Below, in pieces: positions 51,047 through 60,126 of a stretch of 64,000 bases of DNA (position 1 is the first letter of the stretch; the number at the start of each line of letters is the position of its first letter). The stretch spans positions 140,951-204,950 of the forward strand of contig NZ_LLYA01000013.1 of assembly GCF_001440415.1 (NCBI RefSeq), given 5' to 3'. Below the pieces are notes generated by a model. That model was not told the origin of the DNA. It made no database searches and saw only the letters and a list, made by a program, of their open reading frames with translations. The position numbers and the translations under genes were made by a program. Origin of the DNA: Bradyrhizobium retamae. GTDB taxonomy: Bacteria; Pseudomonadota; Alphaproteobacteria; Rhizobiales; Xanthobacteraceae.

Positions 51047-52320
51047 GACCCGGTCCTTTCCTGCTGGCCACGGCGCTGGAAGAGATCGTGAAATACCGGG
51101 AAGATCTCGCTGCGCTCGTTGACCTTGCGCATCGACAGCGGCGCACCATTCGCACGCAAGCCCTCGTAAAGGGTCCAGAGCGCCGAATTTGGCATTTCGT
51201 AAGACAGGCCGTTTTCCTGGCCGACTTCCAGGTAGGCAAAAAACTGGGTGACCGGCAGGATGTTGTCGGTGAGGAGCCGGCTCGCAACTTCGCCGTCCGC
51301 GTAGGAATTGTCCCCGTCGGAAGCCTGTGCAGCATAGATGTTCCAGTCCGCCGGCCGGAACCGCGACCGTACAATGTCATGCATCGCCTGCAACGCGCTT
51401 GACACCAGCGTGCCGCCGGAAGCCGGCCCGTAAAAGAACGTCTGCTCGTCAACCTCTTCGGCCCGGTCGGTATGCCGGATGAAAACGATCTCGACGTGGC
51501 GATACCGCCGCTTCAGGAAGACGTAGAGCAGCATATAGAAGCGCTTGGCGAGATCCTTCATATGCTCGGTCATCGAACCGGAGACGTCCATCAGGCAGAA
51601 CATGACAGCCTGCGCCACGGGCTTCGGTACCGTCTCGAAACGCCGATACCGGATATCGATCGGATCGATGAACGGGATGCGGCGCATCTTTGTCTTCAGG
51701 GCCTCGATATCGGCCATGAGCTCGGCGCGACGCTCCTCACTGCAATCCAAAAGCTCCGCTTCGAGGGCCTCCAGCACCTCCCGCCTCGGTCGCCGTAGCG
51801 CAACGCGCCGCGCCAGAGCGCGACTTACCGTTCGGCTCACCGAGATGTTGGCAGGCGATCCGGATGTTGTGTAACCGGCCCGGCGAATGCCTTCGCTCTC
51901 CACCTCAGCCAGCTTTCGCTTGGCGAGATCAGGCAATTCCAGGTCGTCCAGGAACAGGTCGACAAACTCGTCGCGGCTGAGAACGAAGCGGAACGTATCT
52001 TCGCTGTCGCCCTCACCCGCCCCTCTTCCCTTGCCGCCGCTCTGGTTTGGTCGCGGCAGGATATCGCCTTCGACGAACTTCTTGTTTCCAGGCAGCACCA
52101 TGTCGCGCGTGCCGCCTTCGCGACGAAAACGCGGCTCGTCCATACCATCGATCGGAACACTGACCTCGCCGCCTTCCAGGACATCCTTGATGTCCCGGCT
52201 CTGCGACGATTTCTTCACAGCTCCCTGGACCAGCGCCTTAGCCCTGCGCAGAAAGCGCTGGCGATTCTCGAGACTCTTGCTGCCTGGATTCAGGCGCCGG
52301 TCGACGATGTGAATAGCCAC
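51043..52320 (-). CDS. YeaH/YhbH-family protein (von Willebrand A-like)
   Basis: 425 aa of the DUF444 family. N-terminal IVDRRLNPGSKSLENRQRFLRR, then a basic and disordered region including DILPRPNQSGGKGRGAGEGD, and a vWA-type domain with MIDAS-like MFCLMDVSGSMTEHMKD (DxSGS). Partner of PrkA kinase. Gap of 13 bp from the PrkA gene upstream, overlap of 4 bp with spoVR downstream. Role: stress-linked, phosphorylation partner; details unknown. Confidence 0.92.
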   Translation of the reverse strand: MAIHIVDRRLNPGSKSLENRQRFLRRAKALVQGAVKKSSQSRDIKDVLEGGEVSVPIDGMDEPRFRREGGTRDMVLPGNKKFVEGDILPRPNQSGGKGRGAGEGDSEDTFRFVLSRDEFVDLFLDDLELPDLAKRKLAEVESEGIRRAGYTTSGSPANISVSRTVSRALARRVALRRPRREVLEALEAELLDCSEERRAELMADIEALKTKMRRIPFIDPIDIRYRRFETVPKPVAQAVMFCLMDVSGSMTEHMKDLAKRFYMLLYVFLKRRYRHVEIVFIRHTDRAEEVDEQTFFYGPASGGTLVSSALQAMHDIVRSRFRPADWNIYAAQASDGDNSYADGEVASRLLTDNILPVTQFFAYLEVGQENGLSYEMPNSALWTLYEGLRANGAPLSMRKVNERSEIFPVFHDLFQRRGQQERTGS

Positions 52321-52333
52321 GTTCTCATCCGCC

Positions 52334-54277
52334 TCAGCCAGCCTGTTTTACGCGCATGTACCACTCGACCAGCCTGCGGACTTGCCGCTCGGTATAGCCG
52401 CGCTCGACCATGCGCGCGACAAAGTCGTCATGCTTCTTTTCGGTATCGCCGTCCTTCTTCGAGCCGAAGGATATCACGGGCAGCAGATCCTCGACCTGGG
52501 AGAATATCCGCTTCTCTATCACTTCCCGGATCTTCTCGTAGCTGGTCCACGCCGGGTTCTTGCCGCTGTTCTGGGCGCGCGACCGCAGCGAGAACTTGAC
52601 GACTTCGTTGCGGAAGTCCTTGGGATTGGCAATGCCGGCCGGCTTTTCGATCTTGGTCAGCTCCTGATTGAGTAGGTCGCGATCGAGCAGTTGTCCGGTG
52701 TCGGGATCCTTGAAGTCCTGATCCTCAATCCAGGCATCGGCATAATCGACATAGCGATCGAACAGATTCTGGCCGTAATCCGCATAGGATTCGAGATAGG
52801 CCTTCTGAATCTCATGCCCGATGAATTCGGCGTAGCGCGGCGCCAATTCGGCCTTGATGAATTCCAGGTAACGCTTCTCGACTTCGTCGGGAAGCTGCTC
52901 GCGCCGGATCGCCTGCTCCAGCGTGTACATCAGATGGACCGCGTCGGCGCCGACCTCGTTGGTGTCGTGGTTGAAGGTCGCGGCGAGAACCTTGAAGGCG
53001 AAGCGGGTCGAAACACCGTCCATGCCTTCATCGACGCCGGCAGCGTCCCTGTATTCCTGAACGCTGCGCGCCTTGGGATCGGATTCCTTCAGGCTTTCAC
53101 CGTCGTAGATCCGCATCTTGGCGAACACGGTCGAATTCTCGTGCTTGCGCAACCGCGACATCACCGAGAAGCGCGCCATCGTTTCGAGCGTGGCCGGAGC
53201 GCACGGCGCGGTCGCTAGTTCGGAACCCTGGATCAGCTTCTCGTAAATCTTCTGTTCTTCGGTGACCCGCAGGACGTACGGCACCTTGATGACGCAGATA
53301 CGGTCGATGAACGCCTCATTGTTCTTGTTGGCTTTGAAGCTTGTCCATTCGGCCTCGTTGGAGTGGGCGAGAATGACGCCGCTGAAGGGGATCGCACCGA
53401 TATTCTCGGTCCCGATATAGTTGCCCTCCTGCGTCGCGGTCAGCAGCGGATGCAGCATCTTGATCGGCGCCTTGAACATCTCGACAAATTCGAGAATGCC
53501 CTGGTTGGCGCGGTTGAGGCCGCCCGAATAGCTGTAGGCGTCGGGATCGTTCTGGGCGAAGGTCTCCAGCTTGCGGATGTCGACCTTGCCGACCAGTGAC
53601 GAGATATCCTGGTTGTTTTCGTCGCCAGGCTCGGTCTTTGCGATCGCGATCTGCCGCAGCCGCGACGGCTGGATCTTGGCGACGCGGAATTGCGAGATGT
53701 CGCCACCGAACGCTTCGAGGCGCTTGTAGCACCACGGGCTCATCAGTCCGTTGAGGCGACGGCGCGGAATGCCGTACTTTTCCTCAAGCATCGGCCCGAG
53801 CGAATCCGGATCGAACAGGCTGAGCGGGCTTTCGAACACGGGGCTGAGTTCATCGCCGGCCTTCAACACGTAGATCGGGTGGACTTCCATCAACGATTTC
53901 AGGCGCTCGGCGAGCGACGACTTTCCGCCGCCGACGGGACCCAGCAGATAGAGGATCTGCTTGCGCTCTTCCAGGCCCTGCGCGGCGTGGCGGAAGAACC
54001 CGACGATGCGCTCGATCGTGTCTTCCATGCCGTAGAAGCCCGCGAAGGCCGGATAGAGCCGCATCGTGCGATTCAAAAAGATACGGCCAAGGCGAGGGTC
54101 CTTGGCCGTGTCAATCATCTGGGGCTCACCGATCGCAGCTAGTAGTCGTTCGGTCGCATTGGCATATCGCATCGGATCGTTTCGACACGACTCGAGATAT
54201 TCCGCCATCGACATGTCGGCTTGACTTCGAGCTTCGAAGGACCGGGCGAAAGCATTGAACAGAGAATCGTTGTACAT
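52334..54277 (-). CDS. PrkA family serine protein kinase/AAA+ ATPase
   Basis: 647 aa. P-loop GPVGGGKS at 113-120 in the AAA+ half; the C-terminal half carries the PrkA kinase-like domain. MTATDQEGN-type sensor region: LTATQEGNYIGTENIGAIPF and ILAHSNEAEW. Called YeaG in E. coli, where it is needed in nitrogen starvation and long-term stress. ATG preceded by GGAGAG 8 bp upstream (start chosen 7 codons inside the longest frame). Heads the conserved prkA-yeaH-spoVR set; the promoter is in the 505-bp region upstream. Confidence 0.92.
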   Translation of the reverse strand: MYNDSLFNAFARSFEARSQADMSMAEYLESCRNDPMRYANATERLLAAIGEPQMIDTAKDPRLGRIFLNRTMRLYPAFAGFYGMEDTIERIVGFFRHAAQGLEERKQILYLLGPVGGGKSSLAERLKSLMEVHPIYVLKAGDELSPVFESPLSLFDPDSLGPMLEEKYGIPRRRLNGLMSPWCYKRLEAFGGDISQFRVAKIQPSRLRQIAIAKTEPGDENNQDISSLVGKVDIRKLETFAQNDPDAYSYSGGLNRANQGILEFVEMFKAPIKMLHPLLTATQEGNYIGTENIGAIPFSGVILAHSNEAEWTSFKANKNNEAFIDRICVIKVPYVLRVTEEQKIYEKLIQGSELATAPCAPATLETMARFSVMSRLRKHENSTVFAKMRIYDGESLKESDPKARSVQEYRDAAGVDEGMDGVSTRFAFKVLAATFNHDTNEVGADAVHLMYTLEQAIRREQLPDEVEKRYLEFIKAELAPRYAEFIGHEIQKAYLESYADYGQNLFDRYVDYADAWIEDQDFKDPDTGQLLDRDLLNQELTKIEKPAGIANPKDFRNEVVKFSLRSRAQNSGKNPAWTSYEKIREVIEKRIFSQVEDLLPVISFGSKKDGDTEKKHDDFVARMVERGYTERQVRRLVEWYMRVKQAG

Positions 54278-54782
54278 GATCCGTCTCTCCATGGTCACCT
54301 GTAAATGCCGGACGCACCACTAGGGTTCCAGTATCGGAGCGTCACAGCTTCCGTTCGCGAATCACCGTCAGCACATATGACGATTGGACACGCGAGCGAC
54401 TTCACAATGCAATGCAATAGTCGTGCTAAGGGCCTCCACCTCGTAAAGATACGGTGCCATTTCGCTCGCGTTGTAGCCGGGCAGCAACATTTTTCACCGG
54501 GGAAGTACTGAGCAATATGTAAGGGGTTTTTTAAGGATTGTGAGCAGGTGCAGGGCCCGAATCTGCGTCGGCCCGGGCAAGGCGAAGGCGGCAAGCGCTG
54601 CAAATCCCAGGCTCTGAACGGGGGGTAAACGCCGCATTTATCACGCATTCAGGCCTTTGGGCGGGCCGCGCTGACGCAAAATGGCCAAATAGCCCGTCAG
54701 GGCCAGTCGCGAACCTGCGGTGAACGCACCCGGCGCCACCTGCAACTAAAGTAATATGCCGCGCGTTTAATCCGAGTCTGCC
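54278..54782. other. Divergent intergenic region, 505 bp
   Basis: No gene supported on either strand. The part next to prkA (54300-54540) is richer in A/T than the surroundings and should contain its promoter; the right part should hold that of the gene at 54783. I looked for a sigma-54 TGGCAC...TTGC and a GGAAC...GTT stress-sigma pattern on the minus strand and found neither convincing. Confidence 0.5.
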
Positions 54783-55385
54783 ATGAAATATCTCTGGATC
54801 GTTGCCACCGTTGCCTCCCTCGCCGGAGCCAACGCCTGTCACGCCGAGGGCGTCGATAAAGCCAAGGCCACCACATTCGACGGGCAAATGTTCGGCAGCC
54901 CGCTCAGCCAAAAGACGTATGCCTGCTTCGTGCGTCGTTATGACGCCAACCATCTGGCGCGGCATCCGAAGCAGAAGGTCAGCGCGATGAAGCTTTTGGT
55001 GACGGCCGAGGACGCGCCGGAAGGCAAGACCGTCAATTATTCCTTCCGGCTCGGTTTCAAATATCGCCACCGCGCGGGCAATTTCGATTCCAGTGGCTAT
55101 TGCAATCACATTGTCGCCGAAAACACCGGCGGCGAAATTCGTCTCGGCTGCAGCATCGATTGCGAAGGCGGCGGCATTGAAGTGGCGATGAAGGACGATA
55201 GATCTGCGCTGATCCGGCTGGAGCGGATCAGGATCTGGGAGCGCGACAAGGCCGACGACGATGCCAGCAACGATCTGGTTGCCGGCGCCGACGACAAGAT
55301 TTTCCGTGTCGATCGCGCGGACTTGCGCGAATGCGCCGAGCCCGTGACCGACCGCAAGGAACTTGCGGCGCTCCGGCGCAAATAG
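54783..55385 (+). CDS. Secreted hypothetical protein
   Basis: 200 aa. Signal peptide (MKYLWIVATVASLAGANACHA). The mature part has conserved-looking aromatics (TYACFVRRYDANHLARHPKQKV, YSFRLGFKYRH) and four cysteines including GYCNHIVAEN and LGCSIDCEGGG. Ends in a charged tail RKELAALRRK. Periplasmic. No family recognised. A second secreted gene follows 30 bp later, so the pair is probably one operon. Confidence 0.7.
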   Translation: MKYLWIVATVASLAGANACHAEGVDKAKATTFDGQMFGSPLSQKTYACFVRRYDANHLARHPKQKVSAMKLLVTAEDAPEGKTVNYSFRLGFKYRHRAGNFDSSGYCNHIVAENTGGEIRLGCSIDCEGGGIEVAMKDDRSALIRLERIRIWERDKADDDASNDLVAGADDKIFRVDRADLRECAEPVTDRKELAALRRK

Positions 55386-55415
55386 AAGCCACATTGTTCG
55401 AAGTGGGAGGACGCC

Positions 55416-55865
55416 ATGCACCGACGCAATATCCTGTGGGGCGCGATTTCGGCGCTCAGTGCAGTCTTTGCCGCCTCTCGCGCCAGTGCGGCGAGCGAGG
55501 CAGCACCTTCGGCAAAATTGAAAGTTGTTTATCACCTCAACGACCTCGATAAGGTCAATTTCGTGCTCGGCAATATCCAGAACCATCTCGACGGGGTCGG
55601 TGGTCCCGACCATGTCACGATCGCGCTGGTGATTCACGGCCAAGCACTGCGGGCGTTTCATTCGGCTTCCGTCAATCCCGACCTTTCCCGGCGTGTCGGT
55701 CAATTCTCCAAAGCCGGAATCGAGCTCGCCGCCTGTGGCAACACTATGAAATCCCAAAATGTCGCACTGGAAGATTTGCTGCCGGGCTTCATTGCCGCCG
55801 ACCGCGGCGGCGTGGTGCGGATCGCCGAGTTGCAATCGCAGGGTTATCTTTACCTGAGGCCGTGA
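55416..55865 (+). CDS. Secreted DsrE-like protein
   Basis: 149 aa. N-terminal MHRRNILWGAISALSAVFAASRASA is a signal peptide with a twin arginine. The mature domain LKVVYHLNDLDKVNFVLGNIQNHLDG and GIELAACGNTMKSQNV match the DsrE/DsrF-like fold; the Cys in ELAACGNT is at the persulfide-carrying position. Family members outside sulfur oxidisers are of unknown function; a periplasmic sulfur-relay or signalling role is possible. Preceded by AGTGGGAGG. Confidence 0.78.
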   Translation: MHRRNILWGAISALSAVFAASRASAASEAAPSAKLKVVYHLNDLDKVNFVLGNIQNHLDGVGGPDHVTIALVIHGQALRAFHSASVNPDLSRRVGQFSKAGIELAACGNTMKSQNVALEDLLPGFIAADRGGVVRIAELQSQGYLYLRP

Positions 55866-56265
55866 GGCGTCGCTGATTGACGTGAACAATTCACGTCGAT
55901 CGCTCATTTGGACAATTTGGACGCCGCACTTTCGCCGCTCCATCGCGCTGAATACTTGTGTTCTGATCCAGGCCGCACAAAATCGCGAGACAGCCCGGAG
56001 GCAAGAAACGACGGCTCATGACGGGCTCCTTCACGACTTCGTGCAGTGTGCCCGTCGGTGTCGCCATTCCGAACGCTGGTTCGACCGATCCGCCAGTATC
56101 GCGGCGGGCAAGAACGGACTTTTCCGGGATCGAACCGGAGCCACTGGCGTTATCGTCCCGGGCCATTCCACCCGGCTGCATGCCCAACCAAATGTTGACT
56201 TTCCGGCCCTGCCCCCGAAAGCTGCCGGAAGCCCAAAAATCGACCGATCGAACAGAACAGGCACC
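55866..56265. other. Region upstream of the pentose phosphate operon, 400 bp
   Basis: The tal-pgi reading frame stays open to the left (from about 55882) but the sequence there reads as unstructured Arg/Ala-rich residues and lacks a ribosome site, so it is leader DNA. The operon promoter is expected here; no clear -35/-10 was identified. Confidence 0.55.
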
Positions 56266-59112
56266 ATGAATCCCGTCAAAGCACTCGAAAACCATGGCCA
56301 GGCAATCTGGCTGGACTTCCTCGCCCGCGGCTTCGTCGCCAAGGGCGACCTCAAGGCGCTGATCGATACCGACGGTGTCAAGGGCGTGACGTCGAATCCC
56401 TCGATCTTCGAGAAGGCGACCGGCAGTTCGGACGAATATGACGATGCCATCAGCCACGCCCTGAAAGCGGGCGACCGCCCCGTCGCCGACCTGTTCGAGG
56501 CGCTCGCCGTCGCCGACATCCAGAACGCCGCCGACGTGCTGCGCCCGGTGTACGACCATTTGAACGGAAATGACGGCTTCGTCAGCCTCGAGGTCTCGCC
56601 CTATCTGGCAACGGATACCAAGGGGACCATTGCGGAAGCCCAACGGCTCTGGAAGGACGTCAAGCGTCAGAACTTGATGGTGAAGGTGCCGGCCACGCCG
56701 GAAGGCCTGCCCGCGATCGAACACCTGATCGGCGAAGGCATCAGCATCAACATCACACTGCTGTTCTCGCAAGACGTCTATCGCGAGGTGGCGGAGGCGT
56801 ACATCGCGGGCCTGGAAAAATACGTCGCCAAGGGCGGCGATCCCTCTCACGTCGCCAGCGTCGCGTCTTTCTTCGTCAGTCGCATCGATACCGCGGTCGA
56901 CAAGCAGCTCGACGAGAAGATCGCGAGGGCCAATGACCCCGGTGAGAAGGAGCGGCTGAGCGCACTGAAGGGCAAGGTCGCCATCGCCAACGCCAAGCTC
57001 GCCTATCAGGACTACAAGCGGCTGTTTGCCGGCCCCCGGTGGGAGAAGCTTGCCGCCAGGGGCGCCAAGCCGCAGCGGCTGTTGTGGGCCTCCACCGGCA
57101 CCAAGAACAAGGACTACAGCGACGTGCTGTATGTCGAGGAGCTGATCGGTCCCAATACCGTCAACACCGTGCCGCCGGCAACGCTCGATGCATTCCGCGA
57201 TCATGGCAAGCTGAGAGACAGCCTCGAGGAGAATATCGAGGACGCACGCCGCGTGCTGGAAGAGCTCGAAAAATCTGGCATCTCGCTCGACGCCATCACG
57301 GCCGAGCTGGTCAAGGACGGCGTCAAGCTGTTCGCGGACTCTGCCGACAAGCTCTATGGCGCGGTCGCATACAAGCGCGCGGCCTCGCTCGGCGGCGGCA
57401 TTGACCGGCAGCAATTCGCGTTCGGCGATGGCATCGGCACGGCCGTCGAGAAGAGCACCGAGGAGTGGCGCGCGTCGGCCAAAATCCGAAGGCTATGGCA
57501 AAAGGACAAGTCGGTCTGGACCGGCGACGACGAGAACAAATGGCTGGGCTGGCTGAACAGCGCGGCCGCTGCCAACATTGCCGACTACGAGGATTTTGCC
57601 CGCCGCGTGAAGGGGCAGAATTTCAGCGACGCGGTCGTGCTCGGCATGGGCGGATCGAGCCTCGGACCGGAGGTGCTGGCGGAGACGTTTGCCAAGAAAT
57701 CCGGTTTCCCGAAGCTGCATGTGCTCGATTCCACCGATCCCGCGCAGGTGCAGGCGATGGAGGAGACCGTCGACCTCGCCCACACGCTGTTCATCGTCTC
57801 CAGCAAGTCCGGCGGCACCACCGAGCCGAATGTGATGAAGGATTACTTCTTCGATCGCGTCGCCAAGACTATCGGCAAGGACAAGGCCGGCCATCGCTTC
57901 ATCGCGGTCACCGATCCCGGCTCGTCCCTGGAGAAGGTCGCGATCAGCCAAGGCTTCGCCCGCATCTTCCATGGCGATCCCACGATCGGCGGACGCTATT
58001 CCGTGCTGTCGCCGTTCGGACTGGTGCCGGCGGCTGCCGCCGGCATTGACGTTCGCGGCCTGATCACGCACGCGCTCGCGATGGTACGTTCCTGCGGCGC
58101 CGACGTGCCGCCGCACGAAAATCCGGGCGTGCAGCTCGGACTGGCGATGGGCCTTGCCGGCCTCGACGGCCGCGACAAGGTGACGATTACCTCGTCGGAG
58201 AAGGTCGCGGATTTCGGCGCCTGGGCCGAGCAACTGATCGCCGAATCCACCGGCAAGGAAGGCAATGGCCTGATCCCGATCGACGGCGAGCCGCTCGGCG
58301 ACCCCTCGCTTTACGGCGACGACCGCTTCTTCATCGATATCCGGACCGAGGGCGAGGACGACGCCTCGCATGATGATCGGCTCAGGGCGCTCGAGGCCGC
58401 CGGACATCCCGTTGTTCGCATCGTCATGAAGTCGATCGACCATATCGGTCAGGAGTTTTTCCGGTTTGAGATGGCGACCGCCGTCGCAGGCGCGATCCTC
58501 GGCATCAATCCGTTCAACCAGCCCGATGTAGAAGCGGCCAAGATCAAGACGCGCGAGTTGACGCGTGCGTTCGAGAAGACCGGATCGCTGCCGGCGGAGG
58601 AGCCGGTGATTTCGACCGACGAGGCTGATCTTTACACCGACGAGCACAATGCGGCCGAGCTGCGCAAGGCCGGCGCCGACGGCACGCTCGGCTCCTGGGT
58701 CAAAGCGCATCTTTCGCGCTCCGACAGCGGCGACTATGTCGCCCTGCTCGCCTACATCGCGCGCAATCCCGGCACGATCGGCTCGCTGCAAAAGATGCGG
58801 CTTGCGGTGCGCGACAAGCACCATCTGGCGACCTGCGCCGAATTCGGCCCGCGCTTCCTGCACTCGACCGGCCAGGCCTACAAGGGCGGTCCCGACAGCG
58901 GCGTGTTCCTGCAGATCACGGCCGACGATGCCGAGGATTTGCCGGTGCCCGGACAGAAAGCGAGTTTCGGCATCATCAAGGCGGCGCAGGCGCGCGGCGA
59001 TTTCGACGTACTCACCGAACGCGGCAGGCGTGCGCTGCGCGTCCATCTCAAGGGCGATCTCGGGTCGGGGCTGTCTGCGCTCGATGCTGCGATCGCGGAG
59101 GCCATCAGTTAA
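56266..59112 (+). CDS. tal-pgi: Bifunctional transaldolase/glucose-6-phosphate isomerase
   Basis: 948 aa. Residues about 1-370 are transaldolase: NHGQAIWLDFLARGF, GVKGVTSNPSIFEKA and MVKVPATPEGLPA with Schiff-base K140. Residues about 400-948 are phosphoglucose isomerase, with VLGMGGSSLGPEVLAE, the signature SSKSGGTTEPN and GLAMGLAG; the C-terminal segment (RSDSGDYVALLAYI) is an extra domain. The fusion joins the non-oxidative and upper glycolytic branch points. Start at MNPVKALENHG from family alignment. First gene of the six-gene operon. Confidence 0.92.
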   Translation: MNPVKALENHGQAIWLDFLARGFVAKGDLKALIDTDGVKGVTSNPSIFEKATGSSDEYDDAISHALKAGDRPVADLFEALAVADIQNAADVLRPVYDHLNGNDGFVSLEVSPYLATDTKGTIAEAQRLWKDVKRQNLMVKVPATPEGLPAIEHLIGEGISINITLLFSQDVYREVAEAYIAGLEKYVAKGGDPSHVASVASFFVSRIDTAVDKQLDEKIARANDPGEKERLSALKGKVAIANAKLAYQDYKRLFAGPRWEKLAARGAKPQRLLWASTGTKNKDYSDVLYVEELIGPNTVNTVPPATLDAFRDHGKLRDSLEENIEDARRVLEELEKSGISLDAITAELVKDGVKLFADSADKLYGAVAYKRAASLGGGIDRQQFAFGDGIGTAVEKSTEEWRASAKIRRLWQKDKSVWTGDDENKWLGWLNSAAAANIADYEDFARRVKGQNFSDAVVLGMGGSSLGPEVLAETFAKKSGFPKLHVLDSTDPAQVQAMEETVDLAHTLFIVSSKSGGTTEPNVMKDYFFDRVAKTIGKDKAGHRFIAVTDPGSSLEKVAISQGFARIFHGDPTIGGRYSVLSPFGLVPAAAAGIDVRGLITHALAMVRSCGADVPPHENPGVQLGLAMGLAGLDGRDKVTITSSEKVADFGAWAEQLIAESTGKEGNGLIPIDGEPLGDPSLYGDDRFFIDIRTEGEDDASHDDRLRALEAAGHPVVRIVMKSIDHIGQEFFRFEMATAVAGAILGINPFNQPDVEAAKIKTRELTRAFEKTGSLPAEEPVISTDEADLYTDEHNAAELRKAGADGTLGSWVKAHLSRSDSGDYVALLAYIARNPGTIGSLQKMRLAVRDKHHLATCAEFGPRFLHSTGQAYKGGPDSGVFLQITADDAEDLPVPGQKASFGIIKAAQARGDFDVLTERGRRALRVHLKGDLGSGLSALDAAIAEAIS

Positions 59113-59124
59113 GGAAGTCAGGAT

Positions 59125-60120
59125 ATGCAACTCGGCATGATCGGCCTCGGCCGGATGGGCGGCAACATCGTCCGCCGGCTGATGAAGAATGGCCACACCG
59201 CCGTGGTCTACGACAAGGACGCCAAGGCGGTCGCCGCACTCGCGGCGGAAGGCGCAACCGGCGCTGACACGCTGGAAGATTTCGTGGCGAAACTGGAGAA
59301 GCCGCGCACCGCCTGGGTAATGCTCCCGGCAGGCAAGATCACCGAGACAACCATCGAGGCATTGGCAAAGCTGATGCAGCCCGGCGACGTCATCATCGAT
59401 GGCGGGAATACGTTCTGGCAGGACGACGTCCGCCGCGGTGCGGCGCTGAAGGCAAAAGGTCTACACTACCTCGACGTCGGCACCAGCGGCGGCGTCTGGG
59501 GCATCGAGCGCGGCTATTGCATGATGATCGGCGGCGATAAGATGGTGGTCGACCGGCTCGATCCGATCTTCAAGACGCTGGCGCCGGGCGCGGGCGACAT
59601 TCCGCGCACACCGGGACGCGAGGGCCGCGACTCGCGTGTCGAGCAGGGCTATATCCATGCCGGGCCGTCCGGCGCCGGACACTTCGTCAAGATGATCCAT
59701 AACGGCATCGAGTACGGCCTGATGCAGGCTTATGCCGAAGGATTTGATATCCTGAAGAATGCCAACATCGACGCGCTGCCGCCAGAGCATCGTTTCGAGT
59801 TCGACATGGCCGACATTGCCGAGGTGTGGCGGCGCGGCAGCGTGATCCCCTCCTGGCTGCTCGACCTCACCGCTTCCGCGCTCGCCGAAAACCAGACGCT
59901 CGACACCTACTCCGGCTTTGTCGAAGATTCCGGCGAAGGCCGCTGGACCGTCAACGCCGCGATCGACGAAGCTGTGCCGGCGGAAGTGCTGACGGCGGCG
60001 CTCTACGCGCGCTTCCGTTCGCGCAAGGACCACACCTTTGCGGAAAAAATTCTTTCCGCGATGCGGGCCGGTTTCGGCGGCCACAAGGAGCCGCCGAAGA
60101 AGCCCACTGCGAAGGCGTGA
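59125..60120 (+). CDS. gnd: 6-Phosphogluconate dehydrogenase, short (decarboxylating) type
   Basis: 331 aa, the short form. Rossmann GLGRMG (7-12), substrate motif in [19 protein letters not shown] with catalytic K189, and [21 protein letters not shown]. Converts 6-phosphogluconate to ribulose-5-phosphate with CO2 release; short forms (GndA/YqeC-like) often use NAD. Starts 12 bp after tal-pgi. Followed 6 bp later by zwf. Confidence 0.92.
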   Translation: MQLGMIGLGRMGGNIVRRLMKNGHTAVVYDKDAKAVAALAAEGATGADTLEDFVAKLEKPRTAWVMLPAGKITETTIEALAKLMQPGDVIIDGGNTFWQDDVRRGAALKAKGLHYLDVGTSGGVWGIERGYCMMIGGDKMVVDRLDPIFKTLAPGAGDIPRTPGREGRDSRVEQGYIHAGPSGAGHFVKMIHNGIEYGLMQAYAEGFDILKNANIDALPPEHRFEFDMADIAEVWRRGSVIPSWLLDLTASALAENQTLDTYSGFVEDSGEGRWTVNAAIDEAVPAEVLTAALYARFRSRKDHTFAEKILSAMRAGFGGHKEPPKKPTAKA

Positions 60121-60126
60121 GCAGTT

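Noticed and set aside
54300..54540. Stress-sigma or sigma-54 promoter for prkA
   Set aside because: GGAAC and TGGCAC words occur but without the required partner box at correct spacing.
55882..56265. 128-codon N-terminal extension of tal-pgi
   Set aside because: The extension is Arg/Ala-rich without conserved sequence, and the family start is at MNPVKALENHG.
57493..59196. 567-codon minus-strand frame opposite the isomerase half of tal-pgi
   Set aside because: Shadow frame: reads as repeated charged residues without motif or ribosome site and lies wholly under a well-supported gene.
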